Part shown: positions 33,591 to 42,368 of the stretch, piece by piece
Numbering within the stretch: the first letter of the stretch is position 1
How the letters are laid out: every line of letters begins with the position of its first letter
Origin: Deltaproteobacteria bacterium
Lineage (GTDB): Bacteria > Bdellovibrionota_B > Oligoflexia > Oligoflexales > Bog-1112
NCBI GenBank assembly: GCA_023250635.1
Contig: JAHFAI010000003.1
Span: 32,515-87,398, forward strand
Length of the DNA: 54,884 bases
Direction: 5' to 3'
Notes under the pieces: generated by a model
Seen by the model: the letters and a program-made list of their open reading frames with translations, nothing else
What the model was told of the DNA's origin: nothing
Databases searched by the model: none
Made by a program: the position numbers and the translations under genes

Positions 33591-34807
33591 AGGATTTCCC
33601 TTTCTTGCTCTAGCGAAGCAGCAAGCAACCAATTATCATCAAGCAGGGTCATTTCGACCTTATGCAAAACTACCGGGCGGGATAGATGTAGGGCTTCATT
33701 CCAAGCCATCCCCTCGCGAAGACCCATAAGCTGGGGGATTTGCAAAAGGTAAAGCTTATCGAGGACCCCCGCAGCGGCAAAGCTGCCCCACACAAAACGT
33801 CCGCCTTCCAGCAAAACGCTGCCAATACCCCGTGCCTGGAGCAGCGCAAGCAATTCGTTTATAACAAAGCGGCCAGCGGGATTGAGCGGACAAGTTACCA
33901 GCTCCACCCCAAGATCCTTAGCTGCAGCCTGCAGCTCTGGGCCCAGTAGCGCTCCCCGCTCAGGTCCCAACAGCCACAATACGGCGGTCTTGCTACTCAC
34001 TAAAGCAAGCTCTTTTAAAGGCTTAAAATCCAAAGCCCGCCCCCGGGGGTCAAGGACAATCTTCCAGGGGATCTTAAGCCCCCGACTAGGAAACAGGGTG
34101 GGGGCAAGCAGCGGATTATCGTGAATAAGCGTATCAGCTCCCACCATGATGGCGTCAAATCGTTGCCGTAGCCAGTGGGTGTAAGCACGAGCCCGTTCAT
34201 TGGTAAGCCAGTGGCGTTTTGCCCCCCGGCTACCAATATAGCCATCTAACGAAGAGGCTATCTTTGCCGCTATATAAGGACGTTGGTGTCGGTGATTACA
34301 GCTAAACGCATCAAGGAGATCACCGACTCGGCGCCGAAAAACCGGGGCCACCTCCACGATAATTCCTGCCTGCTGCAGAAGTCTAACACCTTGACCACTG
34401 ACCCGAGGATTGGGATCCGTTTGGGCTATGACTACCCGGGAAATTGGTAAAGTGGCGAGCAAATCTGTGCAAGCAGGGGTCTTGCCCTCATAACAACAAG
34501 GCTCAAGGGTGCAATACAGGGTCGCTCCAGCAAGCTCGCCAGCAAGCCCCTGAGCAGTAATTTCCTCCATCACCCTGACTTCGGCATGGGGACCACCATA
34601 ATAAGCGTGCCAGCCAAGCGCCAAAAAACGATGCCGGCGATCAACCAGCACCACCCCCACCATAGGGTTTAGTCGTACCGTACCCGCCCCCTGTAACGCT
34701 GATTGATAAGCAAGGAGGTAAGCTTGTTCGACGCTGAGCTGTGTTCCCGGAGAAGGCGGCGCAAAAGAACGAGCTAATTCATCTTCAGCACAGTCAGCTA
34801 ACTCCAT
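33587..34807 (-). CDS. ribD: Bifunctional riboflavin biosynthesis protein RibD
   Basis: 406 residues. Deaminase half: GGPHAEVRVMEEI and TLYCTLEPCCYEGKTPAC bind zinc. Reductase half: AAKIASSLDGYIG, WLTNERARAYTHWLR, DAIMVGADTL. It carries out two riboflavin steps, deamination and reduction. The start at 34807 is chosen for GAAG at 9 bp and overlaps the hldE 3' end by 14 bp. No other rib genes are in the window. Confidence 0.94.
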   Translation of the reverse strand: MELADCAEDELARSFAPPSPGTQLSVEQAYLLAYQSALQGAGTVRLNPMVGVVLVDRRHRFLALGWHAYYGGPHAEVRVMEEITAQGLAGELAGATLYCTLEPCCYEGKTPACTDLLATLPISRVVIAQTDPNPRVSGQGVRLLQQAGIIVEVAPVFRRRVGDLLDAFSCNHRHQRPYIAAKIASSLDGYIGSRGAKRHWLTNERARAYTHWLRQRFDAIMVGADTLIHDNPLLAPTLFPSRGLKIPWKIVLDPRGRALDFKPLKELALVSSKTAVLWLLGPERGALLGPELQAAAKDLGVELVTCPLNPAGRFVINELLALLQARGIGSVLLEGGRFVWGSFAAAGVLDKLYLLQIPQLMGLREGMAWNEALHLSRPVVLHKVEMTLLDDNWLLAASLEQEREIL

Positions 34808-36308
34808 GATCATTTTCTTCACGCAGCTGATCCATGATGCCCTTAACAATCCTGCTGGTGGAGCGTTGGGGCAGCAGCTCGACTATTTCTACCTGTCCAC
34901 CCCGTGCTAAGACCGTTTTGGCCCCCACTACCGTCTCTACCACGTAGTCTCCTCCTTTAACGAGAACATCGGGGAGGAGCCGATCGATCAATTCACCGGG
35001 GGTGTCTTCGTCGAAGGAAACGACAAAATCAACACATGCCAAGGCAGCGAGGATTTTCATCCGATCGCTCAGTTCGACCAGGGGTCGGCCAGGTCCCTTA
35101 TTAAGACGACGAACCGAATTATCGGTATTCACTGCCACCACCAAATAGCTACCAAAGGATTTCGCTTGTTCAAGCAGAGTAACATGCCCCGCATGGAGAA
35201 TATCAAAACAACCATTAGTAAAGACGAAACGCTTACCTTTAGCCTGTTGGTTGCGTATAATCACCGCTAATTTTTCTACCTCAACCAGCTTAGGGGTTGG
35301 TTTTTTTGCCCTTTGGCTCGTACCAAAATAACGCCCGTAAAGGGTGGGCTGGCTAGTAAACATCCGTTCCTCGAGTTCATGGCGAAGCACAGCTTGGGTA
35401 CCACGTTTTTCTACCACAATGCCCGCCGCAAGATTGGCAATATCCACCGCGTCTGCTGGAGCTAATGACGAGGCCAGAGAGAGCACCATCATTGCCGCAA
35501 CCGTATCGCCCGCCCCGGAAACGTCAAAAACTTCCCGGGCCCGGGGACTGCGAAATATAGCCTCCCCTTCCTTCGGCGAATAGACCATGCCATTGGCGCC
35601 CATCGTTACCAAGATGTCCTCAAGGCCATAATGATGGCGAAGCAGCGTAGCCAAGCGCTCCCCGCTATGACCATCCTCTGGCTTAAGCCCAAGTGCCAAA
35701 CAAGCTTCATGGTAATTTGGTGTAATTAAGCTACAGCCCTGATACTTGGTAAAATCCCTGCCCTTCGGATCGACTACACAGGGAATTCCTGAACGACGGG
35801 CAAGTTCAAAAATAGCCCCTAAGAGTTCCCCCTGGAGAAGCCCCTTGCCATAATCGCTCACCAAAATACCATCGACTCGGGTCTTCGCCAGTGCGGCCAT
35901 CAACAGGTGCTGCTGCTCCTCACTTATAGGTTGGGTCTCCTCCCAATCGATACGCAGCATTTGTTGATGATTCGCGGTGACTCGGGTTTTTCGCGGCGTG
36001 GTTCGGTCAACAGCCGTAACAATGCTCTCACTCGCAATATTATGACGCTGCAAAATCGCCAATAAACTTTCGGCGGAGGCGTCTTTGCCCCAAACCCCAA
36101 ATAATGCGGCTTGGGCACCCACCTGACTGATGTTAAGCGCTGAGTTAGCAGCACCACCTGCCGCCAGCGTACTCTGTTTAATAAGATTAATCGGTACCGG
36201 TGCCTCAGGCGAAATTCGCTCCACTCGCCCTTCAAGGTATTCATCTAAAATAATATCGCCAACTACCGCTATTTTTATGGATCGACTTGGCACTAACCAA
36301 GGGAGCAT
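34794..36308 (-). CDS. hldE: Bifunctional heptose kinase/adenylyltransferase HldE
   Basis: 504 residues from the ATG at 36308 (GAGGA at 7 bp). N-terminal ribokinase-like half: VVGDIILDEYLEG, VSDYGKG, VSGAGDTV. C-terminal nucleotidyltransferase: FTNGCFDILHAGHV. It makes ADP-heptose for the LPS inner core, alongside waaF and waaA at 41045-43547. It starts a run hldE-ribD-dCMP deaminase with overlapping ends. Confidence 0.96.
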   Translation of the reverse strand: MLPWLVPSRSIKIAVVGDIILDEYLEGRVERISPEAPVPINLIKQSTLAAGGAANSALNISQVGAQAALFGVWGKDASAESLLAILQRHNIASESIVTAVDRTTPRKTRVTANHQQMLRIDWEETQPISEEQQHLLMAALAKTRVDGILVSDYGKGLLQGELLGAIFELARRSGIPCVVDPKGRDFTKYQGCSLITPNYHEACLALGLKPEDGHSGERLATLLRHHYGLEDILVTMGANGMVYSPKEGEAIFRSPRAREVFDVSGAGDTVAAMMVLSLASSLAPADAVDIANLAAGIVVEKRGTQAVLRHELEERMFTSQPTLYGRYFGTSQRAKKPTPKLVEVEKLAVIIRNQQAKGKRFVFTNGCFDILHAGHVTLLEQAKSFGSYLVVAVNTDNSVRRLNKGPGRPLVELSDRMKILAALACVDFVVSFDEDTPGELIDRLLPDVLVKGGDYVVETVVGAKTVLARGGQVEIVELLPQRSTSRIVKGIMDQLREENDHGVS

Positions 36309-36438
36309 CCGTGTTTCCTCACTATTTTGACCGCCAATTATTTGACGCTCATGCCAAATAATTGACAATGAGGGCTAATTATAAACGAAAATTTGCTGCC
36401 AGGAGAGGGCTTTTACTGGTGCAGGCAAGAAAAATTGC

Positions 36439-36454
36439 TGGCACAAAAATTGCT
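36439..36454 (+). promoter_or_regulatory. Sigma-54-type promoter
   Basis: TGGCAC (36439-36444), five bases, then TTGCT (36450-36454): GG and GC are correctly spaced for the -24/-12 consensus TGGCAC-N5-TTGCW. It lies about 110 bp upstream of the bEBP-like gene and points toward it. Confidence 0.75.
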
Positions 36455-36567
36455 TCATAGGGAGAGGACAACGAGAGGCCGCGGTCGGACGAGCAACACA
36501 GTTGCCGAGCAAAACCCCATGGGTACAAACCGCCACCCCGTTGAATTCTCAATAAGAGGAGGTTCTT

Positions 36568-37665
36568 GTGAGTTACCATAAAATTTCCCAGACCAACTCA
36601 AATGACAACCTGCTTTTCAGCCATCAAAATCGGGCCAGCACCTATCTTGACTTTATTCAAAAGCGCACCGGCAAAAAAGCTCAACCCCCCAGAGATAAAG
36701 ATCTCTTTCTTTCAAGCGATGAGAAAATGCTGCGCATACAGGACATCATTTGGCAAATTGCTTCCACCGATGTCCCTGTTTTGATCACTGGTGAAGCGGG
36801 GGTTGGCAAAAAAGTCATTGCCCAAGCAATCCATGATACTAAAAGTGACAAGCAGCGCCCCTTCATCGTTGTGGATTGCACCGAGCTCTCGACCAGCCAA
36901 ATTGACGAGGAGCTTTTTAGCTCCCCGGGCACGCCGGAAGCTCATGAAGGGGGCAATAAACTCCCCTTTAACCACGAAGGCACCTTGGTCCTGCATGAAA
37001 TTGCCAGTCTCGACCCTAATCAACAGACGAGACTACTGCGTATTCTCCAAGAAAAAGAACTCGAACAGAAAAATAATCTTAAAAACAGTACTATCAATGC
37101 GCGCATTATCGCCACGACCAGTTGTGATATTATGAGCCTCGTTTCTCAAGGAAAATTCCGCCAAGATCTCTACTATCGCTTGTATGTGCTCCATATCGAT
37201 GTGCCGCCGCTGCGTCAGCGGCCCAAAGACATCCTCTTATTTGCCCATCACTACCTCGATGAATACAAAAAAAACAGCAATCGCCCCAACCTCAGCTTTT
37301 GTCCTGAAGCCCTTGAAAAGCTTGCCCAGCATCAATGGCCAGGCAATATCTGCGAGCTTGAAAAAGCCGTGCGAAAAGCCGTTCTGGTAAGTGGGGATGA
37401 GCAGATCAAGGCACAGCACCTCCAACTAGAGGGAGTCGCTGAGCAGGCCGCCTTCAATTGGATCAAAAATCTTCCCATAGGTCAGTGCCTACGTCTGATC
37501 GAGACTCACTTTATCTTGGAAACTCTAAAATTTCACAGGGGGAATAGAACCCATGCGGCCAAGGCTTTGGGGATTAGCCTGAGAACTCTTCGCAACAAAA
37601 TTAATGAATTCACCGCCGAGGGTTTTGAGGTGATTGCCCCGGTAAGTGGCAGAGCCCCTCGTTAA
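36568..37665 (+). CDS. Degenerate bEBP (AAA+ Fis-type regulator) lacking GAFTGA
   Basis: 365 residues. A ~50-residue N-terminus without a known sensor domain, an AAA+ core and a Fis HTH (RTHAAKALGISLRTLRNKI). Walker A (GEAGVGKK) and the FRQDLYYRL arginine region are kept. The GAFTGA loop that contacts sigma-54 is replaced by SSPGTPEAHEGG, Walker B reads LVLHEI with His for Asp, and the sensor II Arg is Cys (PGNICELE). Activity as a sigma-54 activator is doubtful. GTG start with AGGAGG 5 bp before it. Confidence 0.85.
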   Translation: MSYHKISQTNSNDNLLFSHQNRASTYLDFIQKRTGKKAQPPRDKDLFLSSDEKMLRIQDIIWQIASTDVPVLITGEAGVGKKVIAQAIHDTKSDKQRPFIVVDCTELSTSQIDEELFSSPGTPEAHEGGNKLPFNHEGTLVLHEIASLDPNQQTRLLRILQEKELEQKNNLKNSTINARIIATTSCDIMSLVSQGKFRQDLYYRLYVLHIDVPPLRQRPKDILLFAHHYLDEYKKNSNRPNLSFCPEALEKLAQHQWPGNICELEKAVRKAVLVSGDEQIKAQHLQLEGVAEQAAFNWIKNLPIGQCLRLIETHFILETLKFHRGNRTHAAKALGISLRTLRNKINEFTAEGFEVIAPVSGRAPR

Positions 37666-39677
37666 AGGGAGGCCGCCACTATTTCGGCAATATCTTGAAC
37701 CTTAACCTCCCCCTCTTTCCCACAGGCCTTCACTCCATCACTCATCATCGTCATGCAGAACGGACAAGCCGTGGCGATGGTTTTAGCGCCAGTAGCAAGA
37801 GCCTCCTCCGTGCGAGCAACATTTATACGTGAACCGATGGTCTCCTCCATAAACATCCGCGCTCCTCCAGCACCGCAACAAAAACTATTACGCTCTTTAC
37901 GAGGCATCTCGGTTAGCGTCTGACTCGTGCTCTTGGCAAGCACTGCACGCGGAGCATCAAATTCTTGATTGTGCCGACCCAAATAGCAGGGATCATGGAA
38001 GGTCACTGAACCAGTGCTTTGCTCTGCTGCCGCGGGGAGAGCCGCCGTCGCCGGAAGTTTGCCGTCGGCAATTAACTGCGCAATAAACTGCGAATGATGA
38101 ATTACCTTGGGTTGAAAACCGAAATCTGGGTATTCATTTTTAAAGGTATTAAAACAGTGAGGACAGGCAGTGACAATTTTCTGAACATTATAATTTTGTA
38201 AGGTTGTAATATTTTCTTTAATCTGCATATCGGCGAGATATTCATTGCCTGCCCGTCTCGCCACATCACCATTACAACGTTCTTCTTTGCCAAGAATCGC
38301 AAAACTTGTCCCTGATTTTTGCAGAATCTTAGCAAAAGACCGCGAAACTTCCTGATAGCGACGATCAAAAGAACCAGCACAACCGACCCAAAACAAATAC
38401 TCCGGCTTTTCACCCTCTGCCAAAGTTTTAATCCCCAGTCCTTTAGCCCAGTCTGCCCGAGTTTCGTTGTTAAAACCCCAGGGATTAGCCTGCACCTCGA
38501 GCTTTTCTAAGGTTGTTTGCAACTCGGGCGGAATCTGCCCCTCACTCATGGTCAAAAACCGGCGCATATCGATAATCGCCGGAATATGCTCTATCTCCAA
38601 GGGACAGGCTTCCATACAGGCACCACAGGTGGTACACGACCACAATTCGTCCTGATGGACAATGCTACCAATTAAAGGTGGCCGTTTATCAGCAGCGGTT
38701 TCCGCTAAAGCCTGATGAAAAGACTCTTTAAGGTGGTAAATGATTTTACGAGGGTCGAGAGGTTTTCCGGTTGCGGTTGCCGGACAAACCGCCGTGCAGC
38801 GACCACATTCGACGCAGGCAATCCCATCAAGAAGCTGCTTCCAAGTGAAATCCTCTGCCTTACCCACGCCAAAAGATTGGGCTTCTTCAGCAAAGACCAT
38901 CGGCCGCAAGCGGCCGCTACCGCGACGACTGCGAAAAAAAATATTTGGCCATACCCAAATAAGGTGTTGATGCTTTGAAAAGGGCAGGTAAGTCATAAAG
39001 GCAAGAAGCGAGATAATGTGCAACCACCAAAAAACACCAGCAAATAATTCCCCCGAACGAGCAACATCACTGAAAAAAAGCGCGCTAATTCCCTCTGCCA
39101 TAACAGGTGCAAAAATTAAATGCTCACCACTGCGCGCTCCCGGAACAAAGCTATCAAAGCCCAAGACCAGCAAAGCCGTACTTACCAGCGAAAAAATAAA
39201 ACCTAAAACCACGTAGGCATCCCGACGCGATGATGCGGGCAGCCCTTGGAAGCGACGGGGCGGAAAACAGAGGCGACGCACAATAGCTACAGCCACCGCT
39301 ACAGCCACCAGAAAGTTCCCCCAGTCCTGGCTCTGAAAATAAAATGAGAGCAGATAAGAATCTGCGGGCAGGAGCCGCGCAAAACTGAGGCCCGAAGCGA
39401 TACGCCCGACAATGGTGTCCAGCGTACCGAGTGACACCACGAAAAATCCCCAGAATATGACCAGATGCATAAGCCCAGGCCAGAAGTCCTTATACATCTT
39501 CTTTTGCCCGAGCCCCATAGTGATAACGGCAAGTAGCCGCTGCCAAGGAGCGTCACTACGCAATTCTTCGCTTCCTTGCCCCACCGCAACAAGTTGCAAG
39601 TAAATTTTGCACACATTGTAGGCGAAAAAACTCAAGGTCGCGACAACCATTAAAACAAAAAAAACGCTGCTTAGCAT
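37662..39677 (-). CDS. Membrane (Fe-S) oxidoreductase, EtfD/FadF-type
   Basis: 671 residues from the ATG at 39677 (AAGGGG at 6 bp). Six or so N-terminal transmembrane helices resembling the nitrate reductase gamma/HdrE type, then two 4Fe-4S motifs (CVECGRCTAVCP, CTTCGACMEACP) and two CCG-type domains (one ending NSFCCGAGG). This order fits proteins that pass electrons from ETF or acyl-CoA oxidation to quinone. The first CCG domain is less regular (EERCNGD). Convergent overlap with the bEBP gene is 4 bp. Confidence 0.88.
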   Translation of the reverse strand: MLSSVFFVLMVVATLSFFAYNVCKIYLQLVAVGQGSEELRSDAPWQRLLAVITMGLGQKKMYKDFWPGLMHLVIFWGFFVVSLGTLDTIVGRIASGLSFARLLPADSYLLSFYFQSQDWGNFLVAVAVAVAIVRRLCFPPRRFQGLPASSRRDAYVVLGFIFSLVSTALLVLGFDSFVPGARSGEHLIFAPVMAEGISALFFSDVARSGELFAGVFWWLHIISLLAFMTYLPFSKHQHLIWVWPNIFFRSRRGSGRLRPMVFAEEAQSFGVGKAEDFTWKQLLDGIACVECGRCTAVCPATATGKPLDPRKIIYHLKESFHQALAETAADKRPPLIGSIVHQDELWSCTTCGACMEACPLEIEHIPAIIDMRRFLTMSEGQIPPELQTTLEKLEVQANPWGFNNETRADWAKGLGIKTLAEGEKPEYLFWVGCAGSFDRRYQEVSRSFAKILQKSGTSFAILGKEERCNGDVARRAGNEYLADMQIKENITTLQNYNVQKIVTACPHCFNTFKNEYPDFGFQPKVIHHSQFIAQLIADGKLPATAALPAAAEQSTGSVTFHDPCYLGRHNQEFDAPRAVLAKSTSQTLTEMPRKERNSFCCGAGGARMFMEETIGSRINVARTEEALATGAKTIATACPFCMTMMSDGVKACGKEGEVKVQDIAEIVAASL

Positions 39678-39726
39678 CAATAACCCCTTCTCCTGCTGAG
39701 AAATAAGCAGGATAGTACCTATGATT

Positions 39727-41013
39727 TTATCCCACAAAATCCTTTTTAATCAAACCTTTTCCCTGACAGTGGCTACAGGGAGTCATCAGAATTCGTTCGA
39801 GAGATTCCGAGGTTCGTTTGCGGGTAATTTGCACTAAACCAAACTCACTAAAACGCAGAACTTGGGTACGAGCACGATCTTTCTTGAGTTCTTCTTGCAG
39901 CGCCAGATAGAGCAATTCACGAGAATCGTGATCTTCCATATCGATAAAATCGATAACAATAATACCGCCAATATTGCGCAAACGCAGTTGCTCGACAATC
40001 TTGGCAATGGCTTCACGATTGGTGGTAAAAATCGTCTGCTGTGCATTAACTTTGCCGACGAAACGACCGGTATTAACGTCAAAGGTGGTCAGGGCTTCAG
40101 TCTGCTCAATAACCAAATAACCTCCCGAAGGAAGGTTGATCCGCTTATTGAGAGCGCGATGTATCTCTGGTTCAATATGATAGGCATCAAAAATTGGTTG
40201 CGTTGCTTCATACAAGTGAAGGCGTTCACCGGCCTCAGGGATTACCTCGCGGCAAAAACGTTCGAGACGCAGAAAAGCATGATGGTCATCGACAACCACA
40301 GCACTAATCTCATCAGAATAAAGATCTCTCAGAGTTTTTTGCATCAAATTAAGATCGCGATATACCAAGCTCGGCGCTTTGCAGCTGCTAAGGCTGCGTT
40401 TGAGCTCACGAGCATAGGCTTCGAGATAAGCGAAATCCCGAGCGAGAAACTCCCGACTCACCCCATACGCAGCCGTGCGGACGATCAGCCCACCTTCCCC
40501 CGGCATAAATCCACTCACTACCTCGCGAAGTCGCCTCCGCTCTTCTTCGTTCTCAATGCGCCGCGAAACCCCGACATGAGCGATATAGGGCATATAGACA
40601 AGGTAACGCCCTGGCAGGGTGATATGCATAGTAATGCGCGGGCCCTTGCTACCCAAAGAAGCCTTGGCTACCTGTACCAGAATTTGTTGCCCTTCGTGGA
40701 GTAATTGGTTGATTGGCCGGCGTGGGCTCACCATCCTTGCGAGATTCTCGTCATCATCCTCAAGCAAGCGTAGGGGAAGAGCCCCATCACTCACATCTCC
40801 GCCAAAAAGAAACGCTGCTTTTTCGCAGCCTATATCAACGAAGGCAGCATTCATGCCCGGCAATACTCGGGTGACGACCCCTAAGTAAATACTGCCAACC
40901 GCAGCCCCCTCACTGGCAAACTCGTAAAATATTTCGGCCGCACGATTATTTTCCAAAAGGGCAATGCGGGTATGGGAAAAACTGGCATTGATTACCAGCT
41001 GCTTTGTTTTCAT
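39727..41013 (-). CDS. rng: Ribonuclease G/E family
   Basis: 428 residues, shorter than E. coli RNase G (489) and without the RNase E scaffold. An S1 domain (SIYLGVVTRVLPGMNAAFVDIG) precedes the catalytic region with TTFDVNTGRFVG and IVIDFIDME, the two Asp positions for Mg, and the zinc-link CSHCQGKG at the C-terminus. It processes 16S rRNA and degrades mRNA. Its 3' end lies 49 bp before the start of the EtfD-type gene. Confidence 0.94.
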   Translation of the reverse strand: MKTKQLVINASFSHTRIALLENNRAAEIFYEFASEGAAVGSIYLGVVTRVLPGMNAAFVDIGCEKAAFLFGGDVSDGALPLRLLEDDDENLARMVSPRRPINQLLHEGQQILVQVAKASLGSKGPRITMHITLPGRYLVYMPYIAHVGVSRRIENEEERRRLREVVSGFMPGEGGLIVRTAAYGVSREFLARDFAYLEAYARELKRSLSSCKAPSLVYRDLNLMQKTLRDLYSDEISAVVVDDHHAFLRLERFCREVIPEAGERLHLYEATQPIFDAYHIEPEIHRALNKRINLPSGGYLVIEQTEALTTFDVNTGRFVGKVNAQQTIFTTNREAIAKIVEQLRLRNIGGIIVIDFIDMEDHDSRELLYLALQEELKKDRARTQVLRFSEFGLVQITRKRTSESLERILMTPCSHCQGKGLIKKDFVG

Positions 41014-41044
41014 AGATGATAACTGCTCTCAGAAAAGCGCGCTC

Positions 41045-42352
41045 TCATTCAGCTTGAATGGCGGCAAATAACGCCTTACTAGCTCCCCCGCGCGCTTCAA
41101 GAAACTGCCTAACTACCGCTCCCTGAGGAGCCTTGCCGGCAAGCGCCTTGGAACACCAACGAGCAAATTCCTCGTGATCCTCTACGAGACAAGCAAGCTT
41201 TGCCTGGACGAGGGCAATGGCTTCACCACTGTTTTTATAGAGGGGGCCATGGGCGATGGCAAGACCATAACTAGCAGGTTCAAGAACATTATGAATTTTG
41301 TGGTGCATGGCCCCCCCCACCCAGGCAAGGTTGCAAGCACCATACAGCGCGGAAAGAATGCCGAGACTATCCACCAGCACCAGGGTCGATGAAGCGCGCA
41401 GCTCCGCTTTGCCGGCTTGGTACTGAGCCAGGAGTTGAGAAAAACGCACCGTAGTAAATCCCCCTGCGGCAGCACAGGTGACAAGCGCAGCCAAGTATTT
41501 AGGCGTTGGCTCATGCAAGGCAATAAGACAGACGAGCCCACTGGCCCCCTCTTTTTGACGCTGCTCGAGCCCAGCCAACACCAGCTCGTAATCTTCCGGC
41601 CAAGCGCTGCCCAGCAGAAGACGGGGAACTGTACCAAAGCTTTGGGCCAAACAGTCGCTGAACTCCACCGTCAAGGCCTGATCCCGTGGAGACTTACATA
41701 AAACACGATCATACTTTGAGTCGCCACTAATTTGCAGCTTCCCGGGAGGGAGGGCAAACCATTGGCTAAAAGCCCGAGTGTCAGCAGGACTTACCAAAAA
41801 AATCTGCTCAAAAAATCCGAGGAGCCACCGTTTAACTAAACGCCTTAGCAGCCAGGGTTTTCCACTCGAACTTCTGCTGACGTTGACCAGCAAGAGCCTG
41901 CTGCTATAAGCGCGAGCACAGGTCAAAAAAGCCGGCCAGAGCTCATGACGCACCACCACGGTTGCTCGAGGCCTAAGCAAGGAAAAAAATTGCTTCCACT
42001 GGGCCAGGGAGTCGTAGGGTGCAAGCATATACGGATACTTATCTCCACGGGCCTTAATAAATTTCAGCCCCGAGGGAGAAAAAAATACGATTAAAACAAA
42101 ATAGTCCCCCTGAAGGCGGGCCGTTTCAATAAGAGGAACTGCTTGCTCATACTCGCCTGCCGAACTGCAAAAAACCACCAGCCTCGGCTTAGTAGCGCTC
42201 CCTTGCAAAAGCTCGCTGAGCTGGGTGAGATCGAGAACTCGCCCCTCAAGATGGTGCTTGAGCTGAGGAAAAAAAAACGCCACAAAGCGCAGCAAATAAA
42301 ACCCAAGGGTAATGCCCAGGGACCAAGACAGGAGAAAAATACGGGCGAACAT
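41045..42352 (-). CDS. waaA: 3-deoxy-D-manno-octulosonic acid transferase (divergent)
   Basis: 435 residues from the ATG at 42352 (AAGGGA at 7 bp); the longer frame to 42481 runs into waaF. An N-terminal membrane anchor leads to a GT30 fold: SSAGEYEQAVPLI holds the catalytic Glu (usual SVGE), and VVRHELWPAFL replaces the usual ETELWP. Later GGAMHHKIHNVLEPASYG matches the conserved GGSxxxxGGHNxxEP region. It adds Kdo to lipid A. The variations are notable but the fold pattern holds. Confidence 0.78.
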   Translation of the reverse strand: MFARIFLLSWSLGITLGFYLLRFVAFFFPQLKHHLEGRVLDLTQLSELLQGSATKPRLVVFCSSAGEYEQAVPLIETARLQGDYFVLIVFFSPSGLKFIKARGDKYPYMLAPYDSLAQWKQFFSLLRPRATVVVRHELWPAFLTCARAYSSRLLLVNVSRSSSGKPWLLRRLVKRWLLGFFEQIFLVSPADTRAFSQWFALPPGKLQISGDSKYDRVLCKSPRDQALTVEFSDCLAQSFGTVPRLLLGSAWPEDYELVLAGLEQRQKEGASGLVCLIALHEPTPKYLAALVTCAAAGGFTTVRFSQLLAQYQAGKAELRASSTLVLVDSLGILSALYGACNLAWVGGAMHHKIHNVLEPASYGLAIAHGPLYKNSGEAIALVQAKLACLVEDHEEFARWCSKALAGKAPQGAVVRQFLEARGGASKALFAAIQAE

Positions 42353-42368
42353 GGAAACATCCCTTCGC

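Noticed and set aside
36568-37665. Functional sigma-54 activator
   Set aside because: The GAFTGA loop is absent and Walker B/sensor II residues are changed, so I annotated it as degenerate.
39862-40704. A 280-codon open frame opposite rng
   Set aside because: Entirely within the well-supported RNase G gene on the other strand, with no domain-like pattern.
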